A DNA stretch of 64,000 nt from CAZGMN01 sp964645765 (GTDB taxonomy: Bacteria > Acidobacteriota > Aminicenantia > Aminicenantales > Aminicenantaceae), in NCBI GenBank assembly GCA_964645765.1, contig CAZYBE010000010.1, positions 1-64,000 on the forward strand, read 5' to 3'. Positions 1-8,335 of this stretch are shown one piece after another (position 1 is the first letter of the stretch; the number at the start of each line of letters is the position of its first letter). A program made the position numbers and the translations under genes. Under the pieces are notes generated by a model. That model ran no database searches, had not been told where the DNA came from, and saw nothing but the letters and a program-made list of their open reading frames with translations.

Positions 1-73
1 GTTCTTTTTTATCTGTGGGTTGGTTTCAACAATCAGCGGCGGGATTATGATATATGTCAGCAGAAAATCATAA
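1..73 (+). CDS. C-terminal end of a possible membrane protein (partial)
   Basis: A frame is open from the window edge to a TAA at 71-73. It encodes about 23 residues ending I-Y-V-S-R-K-S, mostly hydrophobic, which would fit a last transmembrane helix with a short basic tail. The gene starts outside the window, so no function can be given. The call rests on hydrophobicity alone and may be chance. Confidence 0.35.
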   Translation, partial: FFFICGLVSTISGGIMIYVSRKS

Positions 74-160
74 TTGATAAACGGCTGATTGAATAAAAAC
101 CTATATGCAATAAAATTTCTCTTATCTCTTCAATTCCAAGTTAAATCAGAGCAAAAAAAA

Positions 161-236
161 TGGTGGAGCTGACGGGATTTGAACCCGCGACCTCTTGACT
201 GCCAGTCAAGCACTCTCCCAACTGAGCTACAGCCCC
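161..236 (-). tRNA. tRNA-Ala (anticodon GGC)
   Basis: The minus strand folds as a 76-nt tRNA with encoded CCA. The acceptor stem GGGGCTG pairs with CAGCTCC (one G-T), the D-arm is TAGCTCAGTTGGGAGAG, and the anticodon stem TTGAC/GTCAA holds the loop CTGGCAG, giving anticodon GGC (Ala). The T-arm contains GGTTCAAATCC. An IS481-like element lies about 125 bp upstream of the tRNA's 5' end. Confidence 0.95.
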
Positions 237-296
237 ACCGAGCTTTCTCATATTACAAAAAGTAAAATTTTCAGTCAAGCTATTGACAATGAGTGC

Positions 297-316
297 GGTT
301 TTCCATCACGGAAAAA
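297..316. repeat. 20-bp palindromic repeat, copy 1
   Basis: GGTTTTCCATCACGGAAAAA contains the inverted arms TTTTCC and GGAAAA. An identical 20-bp copy sits at 12242-12261. It is short and intergenic in both places. It could be the core of a dispersed repeat or a small hairpin; no T-tract follows, so a classical terminator is not supported. Confidence 0.6.
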
Positions 317-360
317 AGATTCTAACTTTCCTTTCCTTTTTGTTAACAATCATCCAGAAG

Positions 361-1415
361 AAAAAGGGGACTGTTGTACTAGCTCACTAATTTGGTAACA
401 CATTCTAGCTTATCAAAAGGCGTCATATAGTTGAGTCCTCCATGTTTCCGCAGGTGATTATATTCAAAAAGGAAATTGCCTAGATTCAACACAAGATCCT
501 CATCGGACTCAAATGCATTATTATAAAAAAATTCTCTCTTCAATATCTTGAAAAAGGCCTCTATCTTCCCGTTCGTCTGAAGCCGATACGCCTGAGTGTA
601 TAAATGTTTTATCCCCAATTCAACACATATCATCTCAAAGGGATGCTCTCTCTCAATAGAACCTTTAAATTCCGGCCCATTATCGGACATCACAGCTTCA
701 TACTCAAAGTTATATATCTGTTTAAACCAAGACAAAGCCCGAGCCATAAAATATGTCAACGTCGAAGCCTTCTTATTCCTTATGATCTCCCCATAGGTCA
801 GCCTTGTACAATCATCACACACCGCTGCCACATGCAGCTCCCTCGCTTTAAATGAAACCCTTATATCCTTGGGAAGTCCTGTCACATCAATATGGGCCAA
901 CTCACCAGGAGCCTTCTTCTCATAACGCTTCACTATCTCTTTGGCCCTCTCATTGAGAGGATACCTGGCCTTGATCCTGTCCATGGTGGCCGGAGCCGGC
1001 GTCTTGTCCAAATAGTAAGGCTTAAAAAGAAGCACTAACTCATAACGGTTAGAACCAAACCGCCGGTAGGCCTTGATGATGTTCCTCTCTATCTCTCTAG
1101 GCGTCCTTCTTGAACCAGGTTTCGGTCCCCTCTTCTCTGGAAGAAGAGATTCCGGCTTCTTGTCCCCAGCAGTCCATCTCTGATAATAACGTGATAGCTC
1201 TTTGCGAGAGACCTGATATGTCTGGCAAATATCCCTCACAAACTTGAATCTTCGAGCTGAATCTCTGTTCCTCGTCTGCTCATATTCCTTCAAAATCGGA
1301 AGCCACCTCTTATAAACAATTTGATGCTCGTATCTCATTAGCCACTCCTCTGGCTTGATTTAAGTATACCAAAAGTGTTACCTAATTACTGAGCATAAAC
1401 AACTGTCCCCTTTTT
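361..1415 (-). mobile_element. IS481-like insertion sequence
   Basis: The element is about 1.05 kb and carries one transposase gene. Its ends are long imperfect inverted repeats of about 40 bp. The left end reads AAAAAGGGGACTGTTGT and the right end, read inward, AAAAAGGGGACAGTTGT. Both continue with the related inner blocks GCTCACTAATTTGGTAACAC and GCTCAGTAATTAGGTAACAC. A 13-bp sequence TTGTTAACAATCA lies outside both ends (340-352 and 1428-1440) but is separated from them by 8-13 bp, so it is not a simple target duplication. The transposase is intact, so the copy may be active. Confidence 0.88.
379..1338 (-). CDS. IS481-like DDE transposase
   Basis: This 319-residue protein has an N-terminal helix-turn-helix region (about 20-60) and an integrase-core (rve) catalytic domain. 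The DDE residues are visible in AHIDVTG (first Asp), MSDNGPEF (second Asp) and QTNGKIEAFFK (Glu); the Q-T-N-G-K-I-E context is typical of IS481 transposases. The tail RKHGGLNYMTPFDKL matches the usual end of the family. The start is supported by GGAG six bases upstream of ATG. The gene fills the element between the terminal repeats and is not interrupted. Confidence 0.9.
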   Translation of the reverse strand: MRYEHQIVYKRWLPILKEYEQTRNRDSARRFKFVRDICQTYQVSRKELSRYYQRWTAGDKKPESLLPEKRGPKPGSRRTPREIERNIIKAYRRFGSNRYELVLLFKPYYLDKTPAPATMDRIKARYPLNERAKEIVKRYEKKAPGELAHIDVTGLPKDIRVSFKARELHVAAVCDDCTRLTYGEIIRNKKASTLTYFMARALSWFKQIYNFEYEAVMSDNGPEFKGSIEREHPFEMICVELGIKHLYTQAYRLQTNGKIEAFFKILKREFFYNNAFESDEDLVLNLGNFLFEYNHLRKHGGLNYMTPFDKLECVTKLVS

Positions 1416-1483
1416 TTCCCCTTTTTCTTGTTAACAATCAGGAAAAAACGTGATAGAATATATACTCAAAAAAGGAAAAATTC

Positions 1484-3394
1484 ATGCCAGCACCAAAAAA
1501 ACCGGTTAGATCGCTAAGAAGCCTCCTTTTCTGGTTAGCGGCCGGGATCGTTATCGTTATCCTCTGGTCTCTCCTTCAAACTCCAGGGGCAATCAAAAAA
1601 ACAATAAACTTCAGTGACTTTCTCAATCACGTTGAGTCTGACAAAGTTAATAAGGTCACTATTGCCGGTAATGAAATCAAGGGAGAGTACAACGACGGAA
1701 CCAGTTTTAAGACTATTTCTCCTTCTCAATATAATGACCTGGTCAAGAGCCTTCGAGAACACAGAATTAGCATCGAGGTTAAAGATACCTCGCGAAGCCC
1801 GTGGTTTTCCTATTTCTTCACCTGGTTTTTTCCCCTTATTCTCATCATCGTTTTCTGGATTTTCTTCATGAGGCAGATGCAGGCCGGAGGCAACAAGGCC
1901 CTTTCCTTTGGAAAAAGCCGGGCAAAACTCTTTTCCGGCATACAGAAAAAGATCACTTTCAGAGATGTGGCTGGAGTCCAGGAAGCCAAGGAAGAGCTTC
2001 AAGAGATCATCGGCTTCCTCAAAGACCCCAAAAAGTTTCAAAAATTGGGAGGCCGAATTCCCAAAGGCGTCATCTTGATTGGCGCACCAGGCACCGGCAA
2101 AACTCTTCTCGCCCGGGCCGTGGCGGGCGAAGCCGATGTCGCCTTCTTCTCCATCAGCGGCTCTGACTTTGTTGAGATGTTCGTCGGAGTGGGCGCTTCC
2201 CGTGTCCGAGACCTCTTCGACCAGGGAAAAAAGCATGCGCCCTGCCTGATTTTCATCGACGAGATTGATGCTGTGGGAAGGCAGAGAGGAGCAGGTCTTG
2301 GAGGCGGCCACGACGAGCGTGAGCAAACACTGAATCAGCTTCTGGTGGAAATGGACGGCTTTGACTCCAACGAAGGCATCATCCTTATCGCCGCCACCAA
2401 CAGGCCGGATATTCTGGACAGCGCCCTGCTCAGACCAGGCCGATTCGACCGCAGGGTTGTGGTCAACATGCCTGATGTCAAGGGACGGGAAGAAATCCTG
2501 AGAGTTCATATCAGAAACATCCCCTTGGCCAAGGACGTTGACCTCAGTGTGCTCGCCCGCTCCACTCCTGGATTCTCCGGAGCTGACCTGGCCAACATGG
2601 TCAATGAAGCCGCGCTGCTTGCCGCCCGAAACACTCAGGATAAGGTCAACATGAAGGACATGGAAAATGCCAAGGATAAAGTCCTGATGGGAGTGGAGAG
2701 AAAGAGCATGATCATCAGCGACGAAGAGAAAAGAAGCACTTCTTATCATGAGGCTGGACATGCCCTGATAGCGTCTCTCTTGCCTGAGGCTGACCCCATC
2801 CACAAAGTAACCATTATCCCTCGAGGCTTGGCTCTCGGCACAACCCAGCAACTTCCTCTTGACGACCGCTATACCTACTCCAAAGACTATCTCGAAGCTC
2901 AACTTTGTGTGCTCATGGCCGGCCGGGTCGCTGAAAAACTTACCCTCGGAAAAACAACCACAGGGGCTGCCAACGACTTTGAGAAGGCGACTGAAATAGC
3001 CCGCAAAATGGTCTGCCAGTGGGGAATGTCGGACTTGGGTCCCCTCACTTTCGGTGAAAGAGACGACCTGATCTTCCTCGGAAAAGAGCTAGCCATGCAT
3101 AAGAATTTCAGCGAAAAAACAGCGGAGATGATTGACGAGGAAGTCAAAAAAATCGTTAACCGTAACTATAGCCGAGCCAAGGAGATCTTGGAAAAAAACA
3201 AGGATAAATTGATCGCTGTCGCCGAGGCTCTGCTTGAGAAAGAAGTCCTGACATCCGAAGAAATAAAAGAGGTCATAGAGACCCCGAACAAAGTCAAGGA
3301 CAAAAAGGCCTTGTCAAATTCAAAAAGCAAAGAAAAGGGCCCTGAAGAAAATTTAAAAAAGGCGGAGACTTTAAATAAGCGCGGTCTAATATAA
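1484..3394 (+). CDS. ftsH: ATP-dependent zinc metalloprotease FtsH
   Basis: FtsH is a membrane-anchored hexameric AAA+ protease that unfolds and degrades membrane and soluble proteins. This 636-residue copy has a normal layout: transmembrane helix near 16-31, a periplasmic domain, a second helix near 108-131, Walker A GAPGTGKT near 200, Walker B FIDEIDA near 257 and a second region of homology ending in RPGRFDR. The zinc site HEAGH starts at residue 422. The last 50 residues are Lys/Glu-rich. The ATG follows AAAGGA at good spacing. The gene stands alone after the IS element and is followed by an interspersed repeat. Confidence 0.98.
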   Translation: MPAPKKPVRSLRSLLFWLAAGIVIVILWSLLQTPGAIKKTINFSDFLNHVESDKVNKVTIAGNEIKGEYNDGTSFKTISPSQYNDLVKSLREHRISIEVKDTSRSPWFSYFFTWFFPLILIIVFWIFFMRQMQAGGNKALSFGKSRAKLFSGIQKKITFRDVAGVQEAKEELQEIIGFLKDPKKFQKLGGRIPKGVILIGAPGTGKTLLARAVAGEADVAFFSISGSDFVEMFVGVGASRVRDLFDQGKKHAPCLIFIDEIDAVGRQRGAGLGGGHDEREQTLNQLLVEMDGFDSNEGIILIAATNRPDILDSALLRPGRFDRRVVVNMPDVKGREEILRVHIRNIPLAKDVDLSVLARSTPGFSGADLANMVNEAALLAARNTQDKVNMKDMENAKDKVLMGVERKSMIISDEEKRSTSYHEAGHALIASLLPEADPIHKVTIIPRGLALGTTQQLPLDDRYTYSKDYLEAQLCVLMAGRVAEKLTLGKTTTGAANDFEKATEIARKMVCQWGMSDLGPLTFGERDDLIFLGKELAMHKNFSEKTAEMIDEEVKKIVNRNYSRAKEILEKNKDKLIAVAEALLEKEVLTSEEIKEVIETPNKVKDKKALSNSKSKEKGPEENLKKAETLNKRGLI

Positions 3395-3545
3395 ACGTAA
3401 TAAAAGTGTCATTGCGAGGGGCGAAGAAGATTCCTCGCTTTGCTCGGAACAGGCTGCGCAATCTCATCTGATAGGTTGAGATTGCCACGCTCCCTTCGGT
3501 CGTTCGCAATGACAATGCAACAGAATTCATTGGATTTATATTAGC
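3392..3545. repeat. Interspersed palindromic repeat, family A copy 1
   Basis: About 150 bp between ftsH and folP. It contains two imperfect palindromes: GTCATTGCGAGG, matched later by TCGCAATGAC, and an inner GCAATCTCATC / TTGAGATTGCC pair. The shared blocks GATTCCTCGCTTTGCTCGG and CTCCCTTCGGTCG recur in four more copies in this window (9571, 18603, 56018, 59978). There is no coding content. It resembles a REP or MITE-type non-autonomous element. Confidence 0.85.
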
Positions 3546-3558
3546 ATAAGCATCGAAG

Positions 3559-4461
3559 GTGAGAAAAGAGTACATCCTCCAGGTCAACAGTAAAAAGCAC
3601 ACTCTCGGCCAGAGAACCTGGATAATGGGTGTCATCAACGTCACACCTGATTCCTTTTCCGATGGCGGCCTCTATTTTGAAGAAGACAGAGCCGTGGAAA
3701 GAGGGATAGAGCTCGAAGCCGAAGGGGCGGATATAATCGATGTCGGGGGAGAAAGCACCAAGCCTGGCTCAGAACCGATAACCGCAGAAGAAGAGCTCAA
3801 ACGCATCATCCCTGTCATCTCTGCTCTGAGGAAAAGAACCAGTTCCTTAATCTCGGTGGACACGACAAAGTCTGAGGTCGCTCAAGCAGCCCTGGACGAA
3901 GGCGCGGATATCATCAACGACATCAGCTCTTTTCGCTTTGACTCCAAAATGCTCCCTCTTGCTGCTCAAAAGCAAGTGCCTGTCGTCTTGATGCACATGA
4001 AAGGCATCCCAAAAACAATGCAGGATAACCCTCGCTACGAGGATGTTGTGCTCGAGGTCAAAGCTTTTTTTAAAGAAAAGATTCAAGCCGCTCAAGAGCA
4101 TGGGATCAAAAAAGAAAAAATCATCATCGACCCTGGAATCGGCTTCGGCAAAGGATTAAAGGATAACCTGGTTTTGATCAATAGGCTGCAAACGTTTGAG
4201 GAGCTCGGGTGTCCCCTCCTGGTCGGGATTTCCCGAAAATCCTTTATCGGAAAAATCCTCAATTTGCCTGCTGCAGAAAGGCTCGAAGGAACGATTGCCT
4301 CTGCCCTATTGAGCATCATCAACGGAGCCCATATCCTGAGAGTGCATGATGTCGCTGCCGTCAAGAGAGCTGTGCTCGTGGCTGAAGCCATTATCAACGA
4401 GGACCAGACCATCGATTCCTTGGAAGAAAGCAGGGAGAAAAAGAATCGTCATGTTCTCTAA
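3559..4461 (+). CDS. folP: Dihydropteroate synthase
   Basis: Condenses 6-hydroxymethyl-dihydropterin pyrophosphate with p-aminobenzoate in folate synthesis. The 300-residue protein shows the family signatures GVINVTPDSFSDGG (near 21-34), IDVGGESTKPGS, DEGADIINDIS, VLMHMKG and DPGIGFGKG, with GISRKSF and RVHDV at the C-terminal end of the TIM barrel. The GTG start at 3559 gives normal length but has no clear ribosome site, so the first 15 or so residues are uncertain. It overlaps cdaA by 11 bases, which implies co-transcription with the c-di-AMP genes. Confidence 0.96.
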   Translation: MRKEYILQVNSKKHTLGQRTWIMGVINVTPDSFSDGGLYFEEDRAVERGIELEAEGADIIDVGGESTKPGSEPITAEEELKRIIPVISALRKRTSSLISVDTTKSEVAQAALDEGADIINDISSFRFDSKMLPLAAQKQVPVVLMHMKGIPKTMQDNPRYEDVVLEVKAFFKEKIQAAQEHGIKKEKIIIDPGIGFGKGLKDNLVLINRLQTFEELGCPLLVGISRKSFIGKILNLPAAERLEGTIASALLSIINGAHILRVHDVAAVKRAVLVAEAIINEDQTIDSLEESREKKNRHVL

Positions 4462-5224
4462 TATCATCAATGCCTTAGCCCACTTCACCATCGTCGATAT
4501 TATTGACATCCTTCTCTTAGCTTTTATCCTTTATTCTCTTTTCCTCCTGATCAAAGACACCAGGGCTTACCAGATGGCGATTGGAATCGGGATAATCGGC
4601 CTTCTCTATCTGGTCACCCAATGGGGGAGGTTAGTCGTCTCCAACTGGATTATCAAAATTTTTATTAACTACTTGATCATCGCCATCATCGTCCTTTTCC
4701 AGGGCGAAATAAGAAGATTCCTGACGACAATCGGCTCACGCTCATTCCGAAGGCCCCTCTTTCTAAAATCCATTCAGGAAAAAATGGAGGAGGTCTTTCT
4801 GGCTGTCGATTACCTCTCCTCGAAGAAGATCGGCGCTTTGATTGCCATCGAAAAAGAGATATCACTCAAAACCTATACTGACCGCGGAACAAAGGTCGAT
4901 GCCGACCTTTCCAAAGACCTTCTGGTGAATATCTTTTTCCCCCACTCCCCTCTTCACGACGGCGCGGTCATCATTCAGAACAACAGAATCTCGGCTGCGT
5001 GCTGCCTCCTGCCCTTGCCTCCGACCCATAACCTCGACCAAGAATTTCTGACACGCACCCGTCATCTGGCTGCCATAGGCCTTTCTCAAGAAACAGATGC
5101 GGCAGTGATCGTTGTCTCCGAAGAAACCGGAACCGTCTCCCTGGCGACTAAAGGCAATTTGGAAAGGGAATTGGATAAAGAAGGACTCAAGGATCGTTTA
5201 CTGAATTACTTGAGGACGAGATGA
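4451..5224 (+). CDS. cdaA: Diadenylate cyclase CdaA (DisA_N domain)
   Basis: Makes cyclic di-AMP from two ATP at the inner face of the membrane. The 257-residue protein has three N-terminal transmembrane helices (about 15-95) and a DisA_N catalytic domain with the DGA motif in LHDGAVI near residue 169 and the RHR-type motif in RTRHLAA near 203. I start at ATG 4451 (MFSNIINAL), which gives a family-typical beginning; a longer frame would run deep into folP. Its gene overlaps cdaR by four bases (ATGA), as in the conserved cdaA-cdaR-glmM unit. Confidence 0.96.
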   Translation: MFSNIINALAHFTIVDIIDILLLAFILYSLFLLIKDTRAYQMAIGIGIIGLLYLVTQWGRLVVSNWIIKIFINYLIIAIIVLFQGEIRRFLTTIGSRSFRRPLFLKSIQEKMEEVFLAVDYLSSKKIGALIAIEKEISLKTYTDRGTKVDADLSKDLLVNIFFPHSPLHDGAVIIQNNRISAACCLLPLPPTHNLDQEFLTRTRHLAAIGLSQETDAAVIVVSEETGTVSLATKGNLERELDKEGLKDRLLNYLRTR

Positions 5225-5931
5225 AAAGATTTCTCAGAAATTTATTCATCAAGAATTGGGGGCTCAAGCTCTTTTCCTTCTTTGTTGCCTTGATTATCTG
5301 GCTGGCTCTCATGCCCGAAGGGAAAACATTCTCAGAAAAAAACCTGACAATCCCTCTCGAGCTCTACAATACTCCGCCTGAAATGGAGCTGGTGAAAAAG
5401 CCTCCCTCGACCGTAGATATAAAAATTCGTGCTCCCAGAAGCTTAATCGACCAAATCACGCCGGCCAATGTTCGTGCTGTGCTGAACCTTGAAAATGCCC
5501 GCCTCGACCAGAGAGAATACCCGCTCAACAAAAGCATGATCAGCATTCCTTCCGGGGCAGAAGTCAAGGAGATTTATCCCAGCCAAGTCAATCTTGCCTT
5601 GGAAAGAACCCGAGAGATTATGCTCGATGTGGAGCCGAATATTACTGGAAAATTAAAGGAAGGCTTCAAAATTGAAGCGGTGAGGGTCTCTCCTCCTCAG
5701 GTTCTGATCAGAGGACCGGAGAGCAGGATTAAAGCCGGCAGCAAGGTTAGGACAAACCCGATCGACATTTCCGGATTGAGCCAGAGCGCAGAATTCGAAG
5801 CGGTTCTCATTCTTCCAAAGCCAGATGTGAGATTGGCTTCCTCAATATCAACGGTTAAGGTTGCCATTTTGATTCAGAAAGAAAATCCTGAAGAAAAAGA
5901 GGCAGAAAAGAAGAAGGCGCAGAAGAGATAA
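5221..5931 (+). CDS. cdaR: YbbR-domain regulator CdaR
   Basis: A 236-residue membrane-anchored protein with one N-terminal helix (about 16-32, FFVALIIWLALM) and YbbR-type beta repeats facing outward. In Firmicutes CdaR binds CdaA and modulates c-di-AMP synthesis. Recognisable features are the N-terminal KNWGLKLFSFFVALIIWL pattern and the repeated V-x-I-R-x-P strands. The C-terminus is a Lys/Glu-rich tail of about 20 residues. The four-base overlap with cdaA supports translational coupling. Confidence 0.9.
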   Translation: MKRFLRNLFIKNWGLKLFSFFVALIIWLALMPEGKTFSEKNLTIPLELYNTPPEMELVKKPPSTVDIKIRAPRSLIDQITPANVRAVLNLENARLDQREYPLNKSMISIPSGAEVKEIYPSQVNLALERTREIMLDVEPNITGKLKEGFKIEAVRVSPPQVLIRGPESRIKAGSKVRTNPIDISGLSQSAEFEAVLILPKPDVRLASSISTVKVAILIQKENPEEKEAEKKKAQKR

Positions 5932-5940
5932 TTTTCCTCC

Positions 5941-5968
5941 TTGAATCCCCCTGGCTTTTGACTATAAT
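5941..5968 (+). promoter_or_regulatory. Probable sigma70-type promoter for glmM
   Basis: TTGAAT (5941-5946), a 16-bp spacer and a perfect TATAAT (5963-5968). Transcription would begin near 5975, about 20 bases before the glmM ATG. It suggests that glmM can be expressed separately from folP-cdaA-cdaR upstream. Confidence 0.6.
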
Positions 5969-5994
5969 TAACTTTTAAAAAATCCTCTATAAAA

Positions 5995-7332
5995 ATGGAA
6001 AAGCTTTTCGGCACAGATGGGATAAGAGCTATTGCCGGTGAGTTTCCTCTCGAATACCCTGCAATTTATCACTTGGGAGAATCCCTCATCTCTCTGCTTC
6101 AAGAAGAAGGCTTGGAGCCGCGGGCTATTATCGGCCGCGACACCCGGGAGTCAGGAGAATGGCTTGAAGAGGCACTGTTCCAGGGAGTGACTGAAAACAA
6201 GGGCCAGGCTCTATCCGCCGGCATCATTCCCACCTCTGCTATCTCCTTCCTCACAAGGAAGCACTCCTTCTCTGCGGGAATCGTCATCTCCGCTTCCCAC
6301 AATCCCTATCAAGACAACGGCATCAAGATATTCTCCTCTCAGGGGACAAAAATTCCAGATGCCTGGGAGAGAAAGCTCGAAAAAGCCCTGGCTGAGGCTC
6401 CGAAAAAAGCAAAAAGAAAAAAAATCAAAGTCAACGCTCAACCATCTTTTGGCCGAGACTACCTGGACTTCCTGAAAAGCAGGTTTTCCCATCTCAAGAG
6501 CCAGAAAAAAATCAAGATTGCTATCGACTGCTCCAATGGAGCCAGCTCCTTTTTTGCTGAACATGTCTTCCGAGATTTGGGCTTTGAGGTCTTTGCCTTA
6601 AGCAATTCTCCTGATGGGAGAAATATAAACGACCGCTGCGGGTCTCTTTATCCCCAGAATCTTGCCCGGCAAGTCATGAAAAGCAAGGCTGATATAGGAA
6701 TTGCCTATGACGGGGATGCTGACAGGGCTATTCCCATCGATGAAAAAGGAAAAATTCTCAACGGTGACCACACCCTCTTTATCCTTTCCCGATTCATGAA
6801 GGAAAGGGGGCGTTTGAAATCGGACTGTGTTGTGGCCACTATCATGAGCAACGTCGGGCTTGAGAAAGCCCTTGAAAAATTTGGGTTGAAGCTCTCTCGC
6901 GCTCAAGTCGGCGACAAGTATGTCCTGGAGCAGATGTTGAATTTAAATGCAAACCTGGGAGGAGAACAGTCAGGGCATACCATCTTTCTGGATGATTTTC
7001 CAACCGGCGACGGAATCCTGACCAGCCTGAAAATCCTGGAAGTCATGGCTGCGAAAGATGCTCCTCTCTCCAAGCTGGTTGAAGAATACCAGGAGTTTCC
7101 CCAGATTTTGCTCAACGTTCGAGTGAAAACAAAGACAGATTTCCATCGATTCCCTGAGATAATGGACAAGATGAATGAAATCGAAGAAAAGCTTGGAGCA
7201 AGCGGCCGCCTCCATGTGCGATTTTCAGGAACCGAGCCTCTTGCCCGAATAATGATCGAGGGCCAGGACAAGGTAGAGATTGAAGATTATGCACAGCAAG
7301 TCGCTGGTTTGATCGCCAAGCATCTGGGCTAA
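5995..7332 (+). CDS. glmM: Phosphoglucosamine mutase
   Basis: Interconverts glucosamine-6-phosphate and glucosamine-1-phosphate for peptidoglycan precursor synthesis. The 445-residue protein begins KLFGTDGIRAIAGE and carries the active-site loop SASHNPYQDNG with the phosphorylated Ser at residue 101. The metal loop is YDGDADRAIP, the sugar loop GGEQSGH, and the phosphate-binding loop RFSGTEPLARIM. It follows cdaA-cdaR, the usual c-di-AMP locus, where GlmM is known to interact with CdaA in some Firmicutes. Confidence 0.97.
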   Translation: MEKLFGTDGIRAIAGEFPLEYPAIYHLGESLISLLQEEGLEPRAIIGRDTRESGEWLEEALFQGVTENKGQALSAGIIPTSAISFLTRKHSFSAGIVISASHNPYQDNGIKIFSSQGTKIPDAWERKLEKALAEAPKKAKRKKIKVNAQPSFGRDYLDFLKSRFSHLKSQKKIKIAIDCSNGASSFFAEHVFRDLGFEVFALSNSPDGRNINDRCGSLYPQNLARQVMKSKADIGIAYDGDADRAIPIDEKGKILNGDHTLFILSRFMKERGRLKSDCVVATIMSNVGLEKALEKFGLKLSRAQVGDKYVLEQMLNLNANLGGEQSGHTIFLDDFPTGDGILTSLKILEVMAAKDAPLSKLVEEYQEFPQILLNVRVKTKTDFHRFPEIMDKMNEIEEKLGASGRLHVRFSGTEPLARIMIEGQDKVEIEDYAQQVAGLIAKHLG

Positions 7333-7371
7333 AAATGAGCTAAAGCTCTTCTTATAATGAGGGAGGAAAAA

Positions 7372-8082
7372 ATGAAGCTTGCCGTCAACATCGACCATTT
7401 TGCGACCATCCGGGAAGCTCGCCGCAGCAGCGAGCCTGAACCTATCTTAGCAGCCCTGCTTGCAGAAAAGGCAGGGGCAGAAGGTATTGTCTGTCATTTA
7501 AGGGGCGACAGGCGCCACATCAAGGAAAGAGACCTGAGGCTGCTGAGACAGGAGGTCAAGACCAGGCTCAACCTGGAAATGGCTGCAAGTGAAGAGATGA
7601 AGAAAATCGCGCTGGAAGTAAAGCCTGACGTTGTTTCTCTTGTTCCCGAGCGCAAGGAGGAGTTGACTACCGAAGGAGGCCTGAATGTCAAGGCCAACGA
7701 GAAGAATCTTACTTCTTTCGTCCAGGAACTGAAAAAGGCAGGAATAAGAGTCAGCATTTTTGTCGACCCTAATTTAAAACAAATCGAAGCCTGTCACAAG
7801 GTGGGAGTGGACCTTATTGAAATCAACACCGGAAAATACGCAGAGGTCAGGCCGGGGAAGGAGCGCCTGGAAGCCATGGATGAGATAAAGCGGGCTGCTG
7901 AATATGGCCATAAACTCGGCCTGGAAATCCACGCCGGCCATGGACTGGACTATAAAAATGTCAGTCAAATCAAAGCCATCCCCGAGATTACAGAGCTCAG
8001 CATCGGCTTTTCCATCGTCGCTCGCTCAGCGATTGTGGGCATAGAGAGCGCGGTCAGAGAGATGGTGGAGTTGATTAAGTAA
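7372..8082 (+). CDS. pdxJ: Pyridoxine 5'-phosphate synthase
   Basis: Final step of the DXP-dependent vitamin B6 pathway; condenses 1-deoxyxylulose-5-phosphate with 3-amino-2-oxopropyl phosphate. The 236-residue TIM-barrel protein begins MKLAVNIDHFATIREAR and shows VCHLRGDRRHI, NLEMAAS, VSLVPERKEELTTEGG and ELSIGFSIVARS. I prefer ATG 7372 over an ATG at 7357 because GGGAGG (7361-7366) is correctly spaced for 7372. It lies 39 bp after glmM and is probably in the same transcript. Upstream PLP-pathway genes are not in the window. Confidence 0.96.
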   Translation: MKLAVNIDHFATIREARRSSEPEPILAALLAEKAGAEGIVCHLRGDRRHIKERDLRLLRQEVKTRLNLEMAASEEMKKIALEVKPDVVSLVPERKEELTTEGGLNVKANEKNLTSFVQELKKAGIRVSIFVDPNLKQIEACHKVGVDLIEINTGKYAEVRPGKERLEAMDEIKRAAEYGHKLGLEIHAGHGLDYKNVSQIKAIPEITELSIGFSIVARSAIVGIESAVREMVELIK

Positions 8083-8093
8083 AAATAAGAGCA

Positions 8094-8330
8094 ATGGGTC
8101 AGACTGGGTATTTTGAAAACACGCAGGCTTTGCCTTGCCAAGCGAAGGCAGAGTGGTGAGGAAGCCGTGTGAGAGGCTGAGCGGGCACGGCTCCTCTCCG
8201 CTAGGAGAGGAGAGCGAAGCCTCGAACCGAGCCGCTTTTGCCTCGCTGGGGCAAAAGCGGCGTGCTGACGAACCACTCTGCCTGAGCTGTTCAAACGGTT
8301 TTCTCGATACCGAGCCTGATCATTTATAAT
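8094..8330. repeat. Interspersed MITE-like repeat, family B copy 1
   Basis: About 240 bp between pdxJ and the M20 hydrolase, with no plausible gene. Its ends are related inverted sequences: CAGACTGGGTATTTTGAAAAC on the left and, read inward from the right, CAGGCTCGGTATCGAGAAAAC. The interior has nested hairpins such as CTCCTCTCC/GGAGAGGAG and GCCGCTTTTGCC/GGCAAAAGCGGC. The right end is repeated at about 20889-20925. Confidence 0.75.
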
Positions 8331-8335
8331 CAAGA

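Noticed and set aside
297..316. Palindrome as a rho-independent terminator
   Set aside because: The stem is only six A/T-rich pairs and no run of T follows on either strand in a suitable position.
1535..2902. Long minus-strand open frame (455 codons) opposite ftsH
   Set aside because: It is antisense to a clearly recognised ftsH, has no start signal and its product resembles no fold; a codon-bias shadow.
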